A DNA stretch of 64,000 nt from Oxalicibacterium faecigallinarum (lineage in GTDB: Bacteria; Pseudomonadota; Gammaproteobacteria; Burkholderiales; Burkholderiaceae_D): assembly GCF_014635705.1 (NCBI RefSeq), contig NZ_BMDI01000002.1, positions 1-64,000 of the forward strand, in the 5' to 3' direction. Below the pieces are notes generated by a model. That model saw only the letters and a list, made by a program, of their open reading frames with translations. It did not search any database and had not been told where the DNA came from. Made by a program: the position numbers and the translations under genes. Of the stretch, positions 17,952 to 28,795 are shown in pieces; within the stretch, counting starts at the first letter, position 1; every line of letters begins with the position of its first letter.

Positions 17952-19037
17952 TTACTTGCGATCCAGTATGCGATCTTCCAGATAATGTTTGCGGCGGAAG
18001 AAAATCAGCAAGCCAATCATGATGACCAACATACCGCCAATCGTGATCCAGAATCCCTGATGATCTTGCAGTAGCGGCATGCTGACAAAGTTCATGCCGA
18101 AGATGCCGGTGATCAAGGTGAGTGGCATGAAGAGGGCGGTGATTACTGTCAGTGTGCGCATGATCTCGCTGGTGCGATGTGCCATTGCTGAGAAGTGAAT
18201 CTGTACCGCGGACTCGAGAGAGGCTTCCAGTCGGCGGGCATGCGTAAGTGTGCGGGTGATGTGCTCCATGACATCATGCACGCGCACCAGTAACAGATCC
18301 TTGGCGCGACCATGCGTGCCTTCGCCTTCACTGTCGACAAAGTAATCGCGTAACTCACGCAAGGCATCGTGTTGCTCCTCACACAAATGATCAAGCTTGC
18401 GCAATTCGATGCGTGCATCCAATAGTGCATTCCAGTCACGGAAGGGACGACGAGGATGCAGTAATGCACGTTGCCAACGATCAATCTGCGCAGTCAAGGG
18501 CTGTCGCAGATCCAGATACTGATCGACCATCGTATTCAGTAAGCGCAAGGCGAGTTCTGCGGGCGATGCCGCAGGACGATGATATTGGGTACCGTTCTCG
18601 GGCCGATAGCGATATTCCAGCAGGCGTGTGCGCATGGCTTCGATCGTACGGCTATTGGCTGCGTGCACGGTGATCAGCACATGGTCAGCCAGCAGGAAGG
18701 TGACCGGTTGCGTGCGCAGTTTCTCCAGCGCCGATGCAGCGTTGCTGTCGTTGGCTACCCCTTGTTCGACCGGCAAGGCAAGCTTGCGAAACACGACCAT
18801 GGCGTAATCTTGTGTTGAATCGAAGTAGGATGGGTGTTTTTGATTGATGGCATCCTGCAGGTGCAGATCATAGATGCGGATGCCGGTGATCTGTTCGATA
18901 TGATTGCGCCAGCCTTCCGGATCGGTCATTAATTCATCATGGGTCGTCGTCAACCAGAGATAACCTTGCTCTGGTCGTGTGGTCGGCGCGACGTCGAGTT
19001 GCACCACTTGACGTTCACTGATGTGATAGATGTTCAT
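17952..19037 (-). CDS. corA: CorA-family magnesium/cobalt transporter
   Basis: CorA forms pentameric Mg2+ channels in the inner membrane. The 361-residue product has a large cytoplasmic domain and two C-terminal transmembrane helices. The signature GMN lies in the segment LITGIFGMNFVSMP, just after the first helix. I start it at ATG 19037 (MNIYHISERQ) rather than the longer frame from 19079. The longer N-terminus would be encoded by the hemB terminator hairpin, and GGAG lies 12 nt upstream of the chosen ATG. Confidence 0.93.
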   Translation of the reverse strand: MNIYHISERQVVQLDVAPTTRPEQGYLWLTTTHDELMTDPEGWRNHIEQITGIRIYDLHLQDAINQKHPSYFDSTQDYAMVVFRKLALPVEQGVANDSNAASALEKLRTQPVTFLLADHVLITVHAANSRTIEAMRTRLLEYRYRPENGTQYHRPAASPAELALRLLNTMVDQYLDLRQPLTAQIDRWQRALLHPRRPFRDWNALLDARIELRKLDHLCEEQHDALRELRDYFVDSEGEGTHGRAKDLLLVRVHDVMEHITRTLTHARRLEASLESAVQIHFSAMAHRTSEIMRTLTVITALFMPLTLITGIFGMNFVSMPLLQDHQGFWITIGGMLVIMIGLLIFFRRKHYLEDRILDRK

Positions 19038-19056
19038 TTCGGCAGCGATCTCCACA

Positions 19057-19089
19057 AAAAAGGACGGCAGTTGAAACAACTGCCGTCCT
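19057..19089 (-). terminator. Intrinsic terminator of hemB
   Basis: AGGACGGCAGTTG and CAACTGCCGTCCT form a near-perfect 13 bp stem with an AAA loop (19061-19089). On the minus strand it is followed by TTTTTTGTGG. It ends transcription from hemB just before corA. Confidence 0.85.
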
Positions 19090-19124
19090 TGAATTCTATT
19101 GTCAGATCATTGACAGGTAAATCG

Positions 19125-20183
<1,059 letters not shown>

Positions 20184-20250
20184 TTAATGCGACTGTAAAA
20201 AATATGCGAAAAAAGCGAAACTTTTCTGCGGTAGTTTCATCCTAGTAGCA

Positions 20251-20353
20251 GATGCTTTGCATCTCCCGCTTCTCCTCCCTGAGCGGGGCCAACTCGTACT
20301 GCGAGATGGCGTTATTGCCCTGGAGATACTCCCCTTTCTCCAGGGCTTTTTTT
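20251..20353 (+). ncRNA. Candidate small RNA with anti-Shine-Dalgarno loops
   Basis: Between hemB and engB the plus strand holds four successive hairpins. They are GATGC-TTT-GCATC (20251-20263), CCCGCT/AGCGGG with loop TCTCCTCCCTG (20265-20287), CTCG/CGAG (20293-20305), and a terminator. The terminator stem GCCCTGGAGA/TCTCCAGGGC (20317-20346) has loop TACTCCCCTT and is followed by seven T. Two loops expose CCTCC- or CTCCCC-type sequences complementary to ribosome binding sites. No protein-coding gene is served by this terminator. The 5' end and promoter are not fixed. It resembles what I recall of the betaproteobacterial toxic small RNA family. Confidence 0.6.
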
Positions 20354-20361
20354 CGTCTGGA

Positions 20362-21054
20362 CTATTGGGAATCGGCGTCTGGCCCATCATCCCGATCCAG
20401 TCCCAGCAAAGACAGAATCTTGTCGTTGGCCTCTTCCAGTCCGGTGCGTTTCAACGATGAAAACAATTGCGCCGTGAAGGGAAAGGATTGCCCTTCTTCA
20501 TCGACATAGCTGTCGAGCAGAGTGCGTGCAGCACGCAGCGCATTCGTCGCCTCATTGCGGTTAAGCTTGTCTGCTTTCGTCAGTAGGCAATGAATTGGCT
20601 TGCCGGTTGGTGCAAACCATTCCAGCATCTGAATGTCGAGGTCGGTGAAGGGGCGACGTGAATCGACAATCAAGACCAATGCAGCCAGTTGCTCGCGGCG
20701 TTGAACATAGTCGCCGAGCAGCGCTTGCCAGTGCAATTTGGCAGAGCCGGATACTTCTGCGTAACCATAACCGGGTAAATCGACCAGCAATGCGCGGATT
20801 TCATCGACCTTCGTGGCATCCTTGCGGTGCTGCCCGACATGGGCGCCGCCGATGGAAAAAAAGTTGATGTGTTGGGTACGGCCTGGCGTCTTCGATGCAA
20901 AGGCAAGTTTCTTTTGATTGGCCAGAATGTTGATCGCCGTCGATTTGCCTGCGTTGGAGCGGCCTGCAAAGGCAATTTCAGGAACTTGCGTATTTGGCAA
21001 ATCACGGAGATGATTCACCGTGGTGAAGAAGCGGGCTTGCCAAAGTTGGGACAT
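20362..21054 (-). CDS. engB: Ribosome biogenesis GTP-binding protein EngB (YihA/YsxC)
   Basis: EngB is an essential TRAFAC GTPase for 50S assembly. The 230-residue product starts at ATG 21054 ([10 protein letters not shown]). The open frame extends much further upstream but without family similarity. G1 is GRSNAGKST (31-39), G3 DLPGYG (92-97) and G4 TKADK (159-163). It is transcribed divergently from cytochrome c4. Its stop is only 9 bp from the end of the candidate small RNA on the other strand. Confidence 0.96.
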   Translation of the reverse strand: MSQLWQARFFTTVNHLRDLPNTQVPEIAFAGRSNAGKSTAINILANQKKLAFASKTPGRTQHINFFSIGGAHVGQHRKDATKVDEIRALLVDLPGYGYAEVSGSAKLHWQALLGDYVQRREQLAALVLIVDSRRPFTDLDIQMLEWFAPTGKPIHCLLTKADKLNRNEATNALRAARTLLDSYVDEEGQSFPFTAQLFSSLKRTGLEEANDKILSLLGLDRDDGPDADSQ

Positions 21055-21215
21055 AGGATGGGATAAAAAGCTGCGGGCTGGCAAAAATGCCGAAAAGCTA
21101 TTGTACAATGCGGCGTTGCATCGCGTCGCCCAAGGGAGTGAAAGTCGCACCTCAGTAGTTGCTAAAACGGTTGCCAACCTGGCAGATTTTAATATTAAGT
21201 CTTCAAGGTGTCCGA

Positions 21216-21878
21216 ATGAATCGTGTTTGCCTACCGGTCGTACAGTCTTTTTTTGCCGCCATGCTGCTGGTTGTTTCGTCGGCTTACGCCGCTGAACCTC
21301 CACCCGCTACCAAGCCTGATCCTGCCAAGGGCGAAATGCTCTATAACATGGGCGACAACGCTCGTAATGTGACAGCCTGCATTACATGCCATGGCCCTGC
21401 CGGCAATGCGTCTCTTCCGGAAAACCCCAAACTGTCGGCCCAAGTCGGTGCCTACATTCACAAGCAGCTCGTCAATTTCAAGAATGGTGACCGGCATAAT
21501 CCGATCATGGAGCCGATTGCCAAAGGCATGACCGAGGAAGATATCCAGAATATCGTCGCGTATCTGGCCAAATCCTCAAAACCGTCGCCGGGCGCTGCGC
21601 GCAACAAGGATTCCGTCGAACTCGGGAGAAAAATCTTCCGTGGCGGTATCGCCGAGAAGCATGTGCCAGCCTGCGCGGCCTGTCATAGCGCAAACGGAGC
21701 AGGCATTCCGGCACAATTCCCGCGATTGGCCGGACAACATCAGACTTATACCGAAGCGCAGTTGATGGCATTCCGCTCTGGTGCGCGCAAGAATAGCGAG
21801 CAGATGACACAGATTGTGCAGCGCATGTCGGATGCGGAAATCAAAGCGGTGGCCGATTATGTGGCCGGCCTGAAGTAA
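21216..21878 (+). CDS. Cytochrome c4-type dihaem cytochrome
   Basis: A periplasmic electron carrier with two class I haem c domains, usually feeding terminal oxidases. The 220-residue product has a signal peptide ending near SSAYA-AE (about residue 25). The first haem site is CITCH (55-59) and the second CAACH (153-157). Methionine ligands are likely in [10 protein letters not shown] and in the C-terminal SEQMTQ region. It starts at ATG 21216 after CAAGGTGTCCGA. It lies immediately before the cytochrome c maturation pair that would attach its haems. Confidence 0.93.
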   Translation: MNRVCLPVVQSFFAAMLLVVSSAYAAEPPPATKPDPAKGEMLYNMGDNARNVTACITCHGPAGNASLPENPKLSAQVGAYIHKQLVNFKNGDRHNPIMEPIAKGMTEEDIQNIVAYLAKSSKPSPGAARNKDSVELGRKIFRGGIAEKHVPACAACHSANGAGIPAQFPRLAGQHQTYTEAQLMAFRSGARKNSEQMTQIVQRMSDAEIKAVADYVAGLK

Positions 21879-21896
21879 GTTTTCCATCGACAATTC

Positions 21897-21922
21897 AAAA
21901 GGGCAGCATGGCTGCCCTTTTT
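21897..21922 (+). terminator. Intrinsic terminator after cytochrome c4
   Basis: AAAAGGGCAGC, loop ATG, GCTGCCCTTTTT. Perfect stem with a T-run. Confidence 0.85.
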
Positions 21923-22006
21923 CATCTCTGCAGCGCTGGAAAATGCAGGCAAGACAGTAAAATGCTGCGACATGCAGGGCAGAGAGATCAAGGAGCACAG
22001 TAGCGG

Positions 22007-24133
22007 ATGACGATGGAGACGGAAACCAGTACCGCCGGTTGGCAGTTGAACACGCATCGTCGCTGGCTGGCGGAAAGTGTCGAGCTGTTGTCATCGATGC
22101 GTTTCGCCATCAGCTTGCTGACGCTGATCTCGATTGCTTCCGTCATTGGTACGGTGCTCAAGCAGGGTGAGCCGATGTCGAACTATGTCAATCAGTTCGG
22201 CCCGTTCTGGTTTGAACTGTTCGGCAAGCTGGGTTTGTACAGCGTGTATTCGGCATGGTGGTTTTTGGTGATCATGGGTTTTCTCGTGATTTCCACCTCT
22301 CTGTGCCTGATTCGTAATACACCCAAGATGCTGCGGGATATGCGCAGCTGGCGTGACAATGTGCGCGAGCAGTCCTTGCGCAATTTCCCCCATCGTACGG
22401 AGTGGCAGGCCGATTGCGAGCGTGATGTCCTGGTCGCGCAGACTGTGGCGCGTATCGGGCATCACGGCTATCGCGCCAAGGTGATCGAAAAAGACGGCGG
22501 CACCCTGATCGCGGCCCGCAAGGGGACGGCCAACAAATGGGGCTACATTTTTGCGCATGCTTCGATTGTCATCATCTGTGTCGGCGGCCTGCTTGATTCG
22601 GACTTGCCGATTCGTTTTCAGAAAATGGTGTTCGACAAGAGTTCGTTTGCGGGTAATGGTCTGATTGCCGAGATCCCTGCCGAACATCGCCTTGGCGTCG
22701 GTAATCCCAGCTTTCGCGGCAACACCATGATTCCGGAAGGTGGTGCCAGCAGTACGGCGATCATTCCGCAAGCAGATGGCGTGCTGATCCAGGATCTGCC
22801 TTTTTCGATTCAGCTATCGAAGTTCATCATCGAGTATTACTCGACCGGCATGCCGAAGTTGTTTGTCAGCGAAGTGACGGTTACCGATCACGAAAACGGT
22901 CATTCCTTTCCCGCCACCATCAAGGTCAACGAGCCGCTGATTTATCGCGGCATGGCGGTGTATCAATCGAGTTTTGAGGACGGTGGCAGTCGCCTGCAGT
23001 TGCGTGGTTATCCCATGCGGGGCAGTGCAAACAAGCCATTCGAGTTGACGGGCGAAGTTGGTGGCGCGACCGAGCTGGATAAAACTTATGGCGATCACTA
23101 CAGCATTGAGTGGTCGGGTTTCCGGCCCTTTAACGTCGAGAACATGATGCAGGATGGTCAGGACGTCCGTGCCGTGAATCCGAATCAGGGTTTCAATCAG
23201 CGCTTTACCGCCAGTCTGGATCGCCATCTCGGATCGGCTGCCAAAATGGCCGATGTGCGCGAGTTCAAGAACGTTGGACCGAGCGTGCAATACAAGCTGC
23301 GCGATCGTAACGGACAGGCACGCGAATATCACAACTACATGCAACCGGTAGAAGTGGATGGTGCGTATGTCTTTCTGGCAGGTATGCGCGAGTCACCGTC
23401 CGAGCCGTTCCGCTTCCTGCGGATTCCGGCTGATGACAATGATGCGGTCGATGAGTGGATGCGCTTGCGTAACGCGATTCTGACACCGTCGATGCGTGAG
23501 AAGGCGGCGGCTGCATATGCGCGCCGTGCCTTGCCGGATGCGCGTGCAGCAGCGGGTGGCTTGCGCGATCAATTGCAAGCGTCGGCGCTGCGCGGGCTGA
23601 CGATTTTCGCCGGTGACGACAATAGTGCGGGTTATGTGGCCGTGTCGCAATTTCTTGAGCGTATCCCGCCGCAGGAGCAGGAAAAGGCGGCCGATATTTT
23701 CATGAAGATCCTCAATGGCAGCTTATGGGATCTGTGGCAACTGGCGCGGCAACAAGATGGATTGGCGCCGATGGTGGCCGAAGAGCGTCATGGCCGTTTT
23801 TTGCAACTGGCCGCCAATGCCTATTCCGATGCCTTCTTCTACGGCTCTCCGGTTTACTTGCAATTGCAGGGATTTGAGGAAGTGAAGGCCTCGGTCTTCC
23901 AAATCACGCGCTCGCCGGGCAAGAATATTGTCTATCTTGGCTGCCTGTTATTGACGCTGGGTGTGTTCTCGATGTTTTATATCCGTGAGCGTCGCATGTG
24001 GGTGTGGATCAAGTCGGATACATCCCAGTCAAGTCATGCCATCATGGCGATGAGTACGCAAAGACAGACACTGGATTTTGAGAAAGAATTTGCGTCACTG
24101 CAGGATAAGCTGACACAGTCGGCGTCGCGTTAA
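22007..24133 (+). CDS. ccsB: Cytochrome c biogenesis protein ResB/CcsB (system II)
   Basis: With CcsA it forms the system II synthase that exports haem and attaches it to CxxCH motifs. The 708-residue protein has transmembrane segments near residues 32-50 and 80-105, a third near 180-200, a large periplasmic region, and a last one near 645-665. It ends with a cytoplasmic tail. The large periplasmic part is typical of ResB. An 80 bp leader with no clear hairpin separates it from the c4 terminator. Naming varies between sources: ccsB here is the ResB homologue. Confidence 0.94.
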   Translation: MTMETETSTAGWQLNTHRRWLAESVELLSSMRFAISLLTLISIASVIGTVLKQGEPMSNYVNQFGPFWFELFGKLGLYSVYSAWWFLVIMGFLVISTSLCLIRNTPKMLRDMRSWRDNVREQSLRNFPHRTEWQADCERDVLVAQTVARIGHHGYRAKVIEKDGGTLIAARKGTANKWGYIFAHASIVIICVGGLLDSDLPIRFQKMVFDKSSFAGNGLIAEIPAEHRLGVGNPSFRGNTMIPEGGASSTAIIPQADGVLIQDLPFSIQLSKFIIEYYSTGMPKLFVSEVTVTDHENGHSFPATIKVNEPLIYRGMAVYQSSFEDGGSRLQLRGYPMRGSANKPFELTGEVGGATELDKTYGDHYSIEWSGFRPFNVENMMQDGQDVRAVNPNQGFNQRFTASLDRHLGSAAKMADVREFKNVGPSVQYKLRDRNGQAREYHNYMQPVEVDGAYVFLAGMRESPSEPFRFLRIPADDNDAVDEWMRLRNAILTPSMREKAAAAYARRALPDARAAAGGLRDQLQASALRGLTIFAGDDNSAGYVAVSQFLERIPPQEQEKAADIFMKILNGSLWDLWQLARQQDGLAPMVAEERHGRFLQLAANAYSDAFFYGSPVYLQLQGFEEVKASVFQITRSPGKNIVYLGCLLLTLGVFSMFYIRERRMWVWIKSDTSQSSHAIMAMSTQRQTLDFEKEFASLQDKLTQSASR

Positions 24134-24260
24134 GTAGTTGCGATATGGCGTCAGTTGTAACAGGATGATTTAAAGCAAAAGAAGCACCGCGAATGCCGTC
24201 CGAAATCAACAGGTGCATCAGGCAGGTGTCGTCAGACACGTTACCGAAAAAGGAGAAGGC

Positions 24261-25412
24261 ATGGATGTGGTTCAAAAGCAGACCTATGCGCAACCTGTCG
24301 GATATTTCCGGCGGCTGACAGCAATTGACTGGCTTTACGCAGCGGCCTGGCTGATCGGTGCTGTGTACGCATTGCGCCGCTTTGGTCATCACATGGATGT
24401 CTATGAAGAAGCCATCCTGTTGCTGGCGGTACCCACGTTTACATGGCTGGGCTGGCACTGGAAATCAGTGCGCTGGCTGACGGCATTGATGGCTGTGCTG
24501 AGTCTGTTTGCCATTTCGCTTTATGACGGCACATTGGTTGCTGCCGAGCAGCGGTTTTTCCTGAAATATCTATTCTCCAGCCAGTCGGCCATTCTCTGGA
24601 TGAGCATGCTGTTCATTCTGTCGACCGTGTTCTACTGGGGCGGCCTGATTGCACGGTCCCCGACGGGGGCATCGATCGGTAGCCGCTTGTGCTGGGCGGC
24701 TGTCTTGATGGGCTTTGTCGGTATGCTGGTACGCTGGTACGAGTCGTATCTGATCGGCCCGGACATCGGACATATTCCGGTTTCCAATCTGTATGAAGTG
24801 TTCATCCTGTTCTGTCTGGTGACTGCCTTGTTCTATCTGTATTACGAGCAGGAATATGCGACGCGTCAGCTCGGCCCGTTCGTTTTGCTGGTGATCGCCG
24901 CAGCGGTTGCCTTCCTGTTGTGGTACATGGTGTCGCGCGACGCGGGCGAAATTCAGCCGCTGGTACCTGCACTGCAAAGTTGGTGGATGAAAATTCATGT
25001 GCCGGCCAACTTCATCGGATACGGTACCTTTGCACTGGCGGCGATGGTCGCGATTGCCTATTTGCTCAAAGCCAAAGGGATTTTTGTTGATCGTCTGCCA
25101 GCACTCGAAGTGCTGGATGACATCATGTACAAGGCCATTGCGGTAGGATTTGCATTCTTTACCATCGCCACGATTCTGGGTGCCTTGTGGGCTGCAGAAG
25201 CGTGGGGAGGCTACTGGTCATGGGACCCGAAAGAGACCTGGGCCTTGATCGTCTGGCTCAATTACGCTGCATGGTTACACATGCGCTTGATCAAGGGTTT
25301 GCGTGGACAGGTAGCGGCTTGGTGGGCGATTGTCGGCCTGCTGGTCACCACGTTTGCTTTCCTCGGTGTCAACATGTTCTTGTCGGGTTTGCATTCCTAC
25401 GGAGAGCTGTAA
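24261..25412 (+). CDS. ccsA: Cytochrome c biogenesis protein ResC/CcsA (system II)
   Basis: The haem-handling partner of ResB. The 383-residue product is strongly hydrophobic with about eight transmembrane helices. It carries the tryptophan-rich haem-binding motif GGYWSWDPKETWALIVW near residue 315, with conserved histidines on both sides (for example LNYAAWLHMR). The start is ATG 24261 after AAAGGAGAAGGC; the open frame extends upstream without support. It follows ccsB by 127 bp. Confidence 0.95.
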   Translation: MDVVQKQTYAQPVGYFRRLTAIDWLYAAAWLIGAVYALRRFGHHMDVYEEAILLLAVPTFTWLGWHWKSVRWLTALMAVLSLFAISLYDGTLVAAEQRFFLKYLFSSQSAILWMSMLFILSTVFYWGGLIARSPTGASIGSRLCWAAVLMGFVGMLVRWYESYLIGPDIGHIPVSNLYEVFILFCLVTALFYLYYEQEYATRQLGPFVLLVIAAAVAFLLWYMVSRDAGEIQPLVPALQSWWMKIHVPANFIGYGTFALAAMVAIAYLLKAKGIFVDRLPALEVLDDIMYKAIAVGFAFFTIATILGALWAAEAWGGYWSWDPKETWALIVWLNYAAWLHMRLIKGLRGQVAAWWAIVGLLVTTFAFLGVNMFLSGLHSYGEL

Positions 25413-25548
25413 AGACGCTTGATGCTGGTGCGCGTATGATCAATGGACGCAGTTGAAATAGTGTTTCCGCAATGAACTTCCGTGTTCGGCGACAAGTCTG
25501 AATCATCTCTTACTTGCATGCGCACCCTACGCATTGAAAGGCGTTGTC

Positions 25549-26529
25549 ATGTTGATCAAACGTCCCTCCAATGGCATTGACCTGCCATTCCCTTCCGAAA
25601 TCACGCCCAGAGCGATTGTTGAATCGCGTCGCGCCTTCATGCAAAAGGTGGCCCTGGGCGCCGTTGCTGGTACCGGCCTGATGGAGATGCTGTCGCGTGA
25701 GGCGTTTGCGCAAAATGCTGCCACAAAGCTCGCGGCCAAATCGAATTCGGCCTATGTGCTTGCGGACAAACAAACACCCTACAAGGACGCGACGACGTAC
25801 AACAATTTCTACGAGTTCGGTACGGATAAGGAAAGTCCGGCACGTTATGCCAAGTCGCTCAAGACGCGTCCCTGGACGGTAAGGATTGAAGGCGAGGTCA
25901 ACAAGCCAATGACGCTGGATATCGATAGTCTGCTGAAAGTGGCAACTCTGGAAGAGCGTGTGTATCGCCTGCGCTGTGTGGAAGGCTGGTCGATGGTGAT
26001 TCCGTGGATCGGCTATTCGTTTGCCGAAATCATCAAGAAAGTCGAGCCGACGTCGAATGCCAAATATGTGGAATTCGTCACGCTGGCCGACAAGGAAAGC
26101 ATGAACGGATTGCGACGTCCGGTGCTGGATTGGCCATACACCGAGGGGCTGCGTATCGATGAAGCCAATCACCCGCTGACGTTGCTGACCTTCGGCATGT
26201 ATGGTGAGGTATTGCCGAACCAGAATGGCGCACCGGTAAGGCTGATCGTGCCATGGAAATACGGTTTCAAATCAGCCAAGTCGATCGTGGCGATTCGTTT
26301 TGTCAAAGAGCAGCCGAGAACATCATGGAATCGCGCTGCGCCAAGCGAATACGGTTTCTTTTCGAACGTGAATCCGCAGGTTGATCATCCGCGCTGGTCG
26401 CAGGCTAGCGAGCGTCGCATTGGCGAGGACGGTTTCTTCACGAAGAAGCGACCGACACTGATGTTCAACGGTTACGAGCAGCAGGTTGCTTCGCTCTATC
26501 GCGGCATGGATCTCAAGAAATTCTATTAA
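25549..26529 (+). CDS. msrP: Methionine sulfoxide reductase catalytic subunit MsrP (YedY)
   Basis: A periplasmic molybdopterin enzyme that repairs oxidised methionines in envelope proteins. The 326-residue product has a twin-arginine signal ([10 protein letters not shown], Arg27-Arg28) and the molybdenum-ligand Cys143 in [14 protein letters not shown]. Its C-terminal part matches the family ([18 protein letters not shown]). I start it at ATG 25549 rather than an upstream TTG. The msrQ gene follows after 42 bp. Confidence 0.95.
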   Translation: MLIKRPSNGIDLPFPSEITPRAIVESRRAFMQKVALGAVAGTGLMEMLSREAFAQNAATKLAAKSNSAYVLADKQTPYKDATTYNNFYEFGTDKESPARYAKSLKTRPWTVRIEGEVNKPMTLDIDSLLKVATLEERVYRLRCVEGWSMVIPWIGYSFAEIIKKVEPTSNAKYVEFVTLADKESMNGLRRPVLDWPYTEGLRIDEANHPLTLLTFGMYGEVLPNQNGAPVRLIVPWKYGFKSAKSIVAIRFVKEQPRTSWNRAAPSEYGFFSNVNPQVDHPRWSQASERRIGEDGFFTKKRPTLMFNGYEQQVASLYRGMDLKKFY

Positions 26530-26571
26530 AGGATCGGATGCTGCCATATACAGCATCCGATTGGACACAGC

Positions 26572-27198
26572 ATGCTTTCCCATCTTTCGGCACGGCAGTT
26601 GGCAGTTACAAAGACACTGGTTTTTGGTCTGGCATTGCTGCCTTTTCTGCGTCTCGTCCTTTCCATCTTCACGGACCAGTTGGGCGCGAACCCGATTGAG
26701 TTCATTACGCGCAATACCGGGGATTGGGCGTTGTATTTTCTGTGCCTGACCTTGCTCATTACGCCACTGCGCCGCTTGTTGAAATGGAACTGGCTGATCC
26801 GTTTCCGACGCATGTTGGGTTTGTTCGCCTTCTTTTATGCGACGTTGCATTTCACGACGTTTTTCTGGTTTGATCATTTCTTTGATCTGGGTGAAATGTT
26901 CAGAGATGTGGTGAGGCGACCATTCATTGCGGTAGGGTTTGCCGCATTTGTGCTGCTGATCCCGCTTGCAGTGACGAGTACGAACGCGATGGTCAAGCGA
27001 CTAGGCGGCAAACGCTGGCTATGGCTGCATCGCCTGATTTACGTGATCGCACCGTTGGCGATTCTGCATTACTGGTGGATGAAGGCGGGCAAGAATGATC
27101 TGGAGCAGCCTTTGATTTTCGGCTTGATTGTTCTGGTAATGCTGGGATTGCGTCTGGTCTGGGCCGTGCGAAAGTCACATACAGGCGGGAATGCGTAG
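26572..27198 (+). CDS. msrQ: Haem-binding membrane subunit MsrQ (YedZ)
   Basis: MsrQ passes electrons from the quinone pool or a flavin reductase to MsrP. The 208-residue protein has about six transmembrane helices. It shows the conserved N-terminal loop with RNTGDWAL, RRMLGLFAFFYATLHFTTFFW with a haem-ligand histidine, and WLHRLIYVIAPLAILHYWW with two more histidines. It forms an operon with msrP and ends at a strong bidirectional terminator. Confidence 0.94.
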   Translation: MLSHLSARQLAVTKTLVFGLALLPFLRLVLSIFTDQLGANPIEFITRNTGDWALYFLCLTLLITPLRRLLKWNWLIRFRRMLGLFAFFYATLHFTTFFWFDHFFDLGEMFRDVVRRPFIAVGFAAFVLLIPLAVTSTNAMVKRLGGKRWLWLHRLIYVIAPLAILHYWWMKAGKNDLEQPLIFGLIVLVMLGLRLVWAVRKSHTGGNA

Positions 27199-27214
27199 AG
27201 TCCGTGCATCCAAT

Positions 27215-27245
27215 AAAAAAGCCGATCATCTGATCGGCTTTTTTA
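27215..27245. terminator. Bidirectional terminator between msrQ and lysA
   Basis: AAAAAAGCCGATCA and TGATCGGCTTTTTT pair perfectly around TC. It serves the convergent msrQ and lysA transcripts. Confidence 0.9.
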
Positions 27246-27246
27246 T

Positions 27247-28533
27247 TTAAGGCAGCAACGATTCCAGGGCAAACAGATCGGCAGGGGATTCGCGTTTGCG
27301 GATCAGATGTACCTCCTTGCCGTCGACGATGACTTCGGCTGCGCGACCACGCGTGTTGTAGTTGGAAGACATGGTCATACCGTATGCACCAGCGGACATG
27401 ATGGCGAGCAAATCACCTTGCTCGATGGCTAAAGCACGATCACGTGCGAGCCAGTCACCGGATTCACAGACCGGTCCGACGACATCATAAACGGGTGCAT
27501 TGTCATCGGTCGTTTGTTTGACGGTCTGGACGCCATGCCATGCTTCGTACATGGCTGGCCGCATGAGGTCGTTCATTGCCGCATCGACGATTGCAAAATT
27601 CTTGGTCTCGCCGTGCTTGATGAATTGCACTTCGGTCAGCAGGATGCCGGCATTGCCGACGATGGAGCGACCTGGCTCGAACAAGACCTTGATTGGCGCG
27701 TTGTCGTACTTTGCCTTGCGCCATGCATCGATCTTGGCGAACAGACGTGACAGGTAGTCACCCACGGCAACCGGTTGATCATTGTTGTAGTTGATGCCAA
27801 TGCCGCCGCCGATGTCGAGATGATGTACATGGATACCTTCGGCGGCCAGCGTGTCGATCAGCTCGATCAATTTGTCGACGGCTTCCAGCAGCGGTGCATC
27901 ATCCAGCAATTGCGAACCGATGTGGCAGTCGATGCCGGTGACGTCGATATGCGGCAGAGATGCCGCGACACGATATGTTTCCAGCGCATCTTCGTATGCC
28001 ACACCAAACTTGTTGTCCTTGAGGCCGGTCGAGATGTACGGGTGTGTTTTGGCGTCGACGTTCGGATTGACACGCAGTGAAATGGGCGCTCGCTTGCCGA
28101 GTTCTGCCGCGACTTCATTCAGGCGGTGCAGTTCCGGAATCGATTCAACGTTAAAGCACAGAATGTCATGCGACAGCGCCAGACGCATTTCTTCGCGCGA
28201 CTTGCCGACGCCGGAGAAAATGACTTTGCGTGGCGAACCACCTGCAGCAAGTACGCGTAACAGCTCGCCGCCGGAAACGATATCGAACCCCGAGCCCAGT
28301 TTGTTCAACAGGTTGAGTACGGCGATGTTGGAATTCGATTTGACGGAATAGCAAACCAGTGAACTGGTGTCATCACGGCCATTGGCCTTGCAGGCATCGG
28401 CATATGCGCGGAAATGTTCGGTCAGTGCTGCCTTGGAATAGACATAAGTCGGCGAGCCGAAGTCGCGCGCGATCGTGTTCAGTGGAACATCTTCGCCATG
28501 CAAGATGCCGTTCCGATAAGAAAAATGCGACAT
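27247..28533 (-). CDS. lysA: Diaminopimelate decarboxylase
   Basis: PLP enzyme of the last lysine step, converting meso-diaminopimelate to L-lysine. The 428-residue product is full length. PLP-binding Lys65 lies in CYSVKSNSNIAVL, the glycine loop is HLDIGGGIGINY, and the substrate-site motif is CESGDWLARDR near residue 355. It lies 5 bp behind lptM, the usual proteobacterial lptM-lysA pair. The start is ATG 28533. Confidence 0.97.
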   Translation of the reverse strand: MSHFSYRNGILHGEDVPLNTIARDFGSPTYVYSKAALTEHFRAYADACKANGRDDTSSLVCYSVKSNSNIAVLNLLNKLGSGFDIVSGGELLRVLAAGGSPRKVIFSGVGKSREEMRLALSHDILCFNVESIPELHRLNEVAAELGKRAPISLRVNPNVDAKTHPYISTGLKDNKFGVAYEDALETYRVAASLPHIDVTGIDCHIGSQLLDDAPLLEAVDKLIELIDTLAAEGIHVHHLDIGGGIGINYNNDQPVAVGDYLSRLFAKIDAWRKAKYDNAPIKVLFEPGRSIVGNAGILLTEVQFIKHGETKNFAIVDAAMNDLMRPAMYEAWHGVQTVKQTTDDNAPVYDVVGPVCESGDWLARDRALAIEQGDLLAIMSAGAYGMTMSSNYNTRGRAAEVIVDGKEVHLIRKRESPADLFALESLLP

Positions 28534-28538
28534 GTAAA

Positions 28539-28733
28539 TTATCTTGAAATGGATGTTTCAGAATCAGGCAGCGTCACGGCGGGAACGACCGGTTTGGCGT
28601 TTTCCTGATTGCCTTCCGGAGGCAGAAACAGCGGGCCTTTTTGTCCACAGCCGGTCAGCATGCTGAAAACAGCAATGCTAAGCAGGATGGAAAATGAAGG
28701 CATAATGCGGCGCAAGCCGAAAGGGGACTTCAC
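28539..28733 (-). CDS. lptM: LPS-assembly lipoprotein LptM (YifL family)
   Basis: A small lipoprotein that helps the LptD outer-membrane translocon mature in E. coli. The lipobox is LTGCGQKGPLFLPP, the hallmark of the family, followed by a short Pro-rich tail. I favour GTG 28733, giving a signal peptide with basic residues (MKSPFGLRR). ATG 28703 would give a shorter peptide without that charge. It overlaps no gene and is 5 bp before lysA; the divergent neighbour is cyaY. Confidence 0.8.
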   Translation of the reverse strand: MKSPFGLRRIMPSFSILLSIAVFSMLTGCGQKGPLFLPPEGNQENAKPVVPAVTLPDSETSISR

Positions 28734-28795
28734 GATTAGAATCTCGGTTTGGGTGAAATAAAACGACAATCAATAAAAACGTGTTGGAGTGTAGC

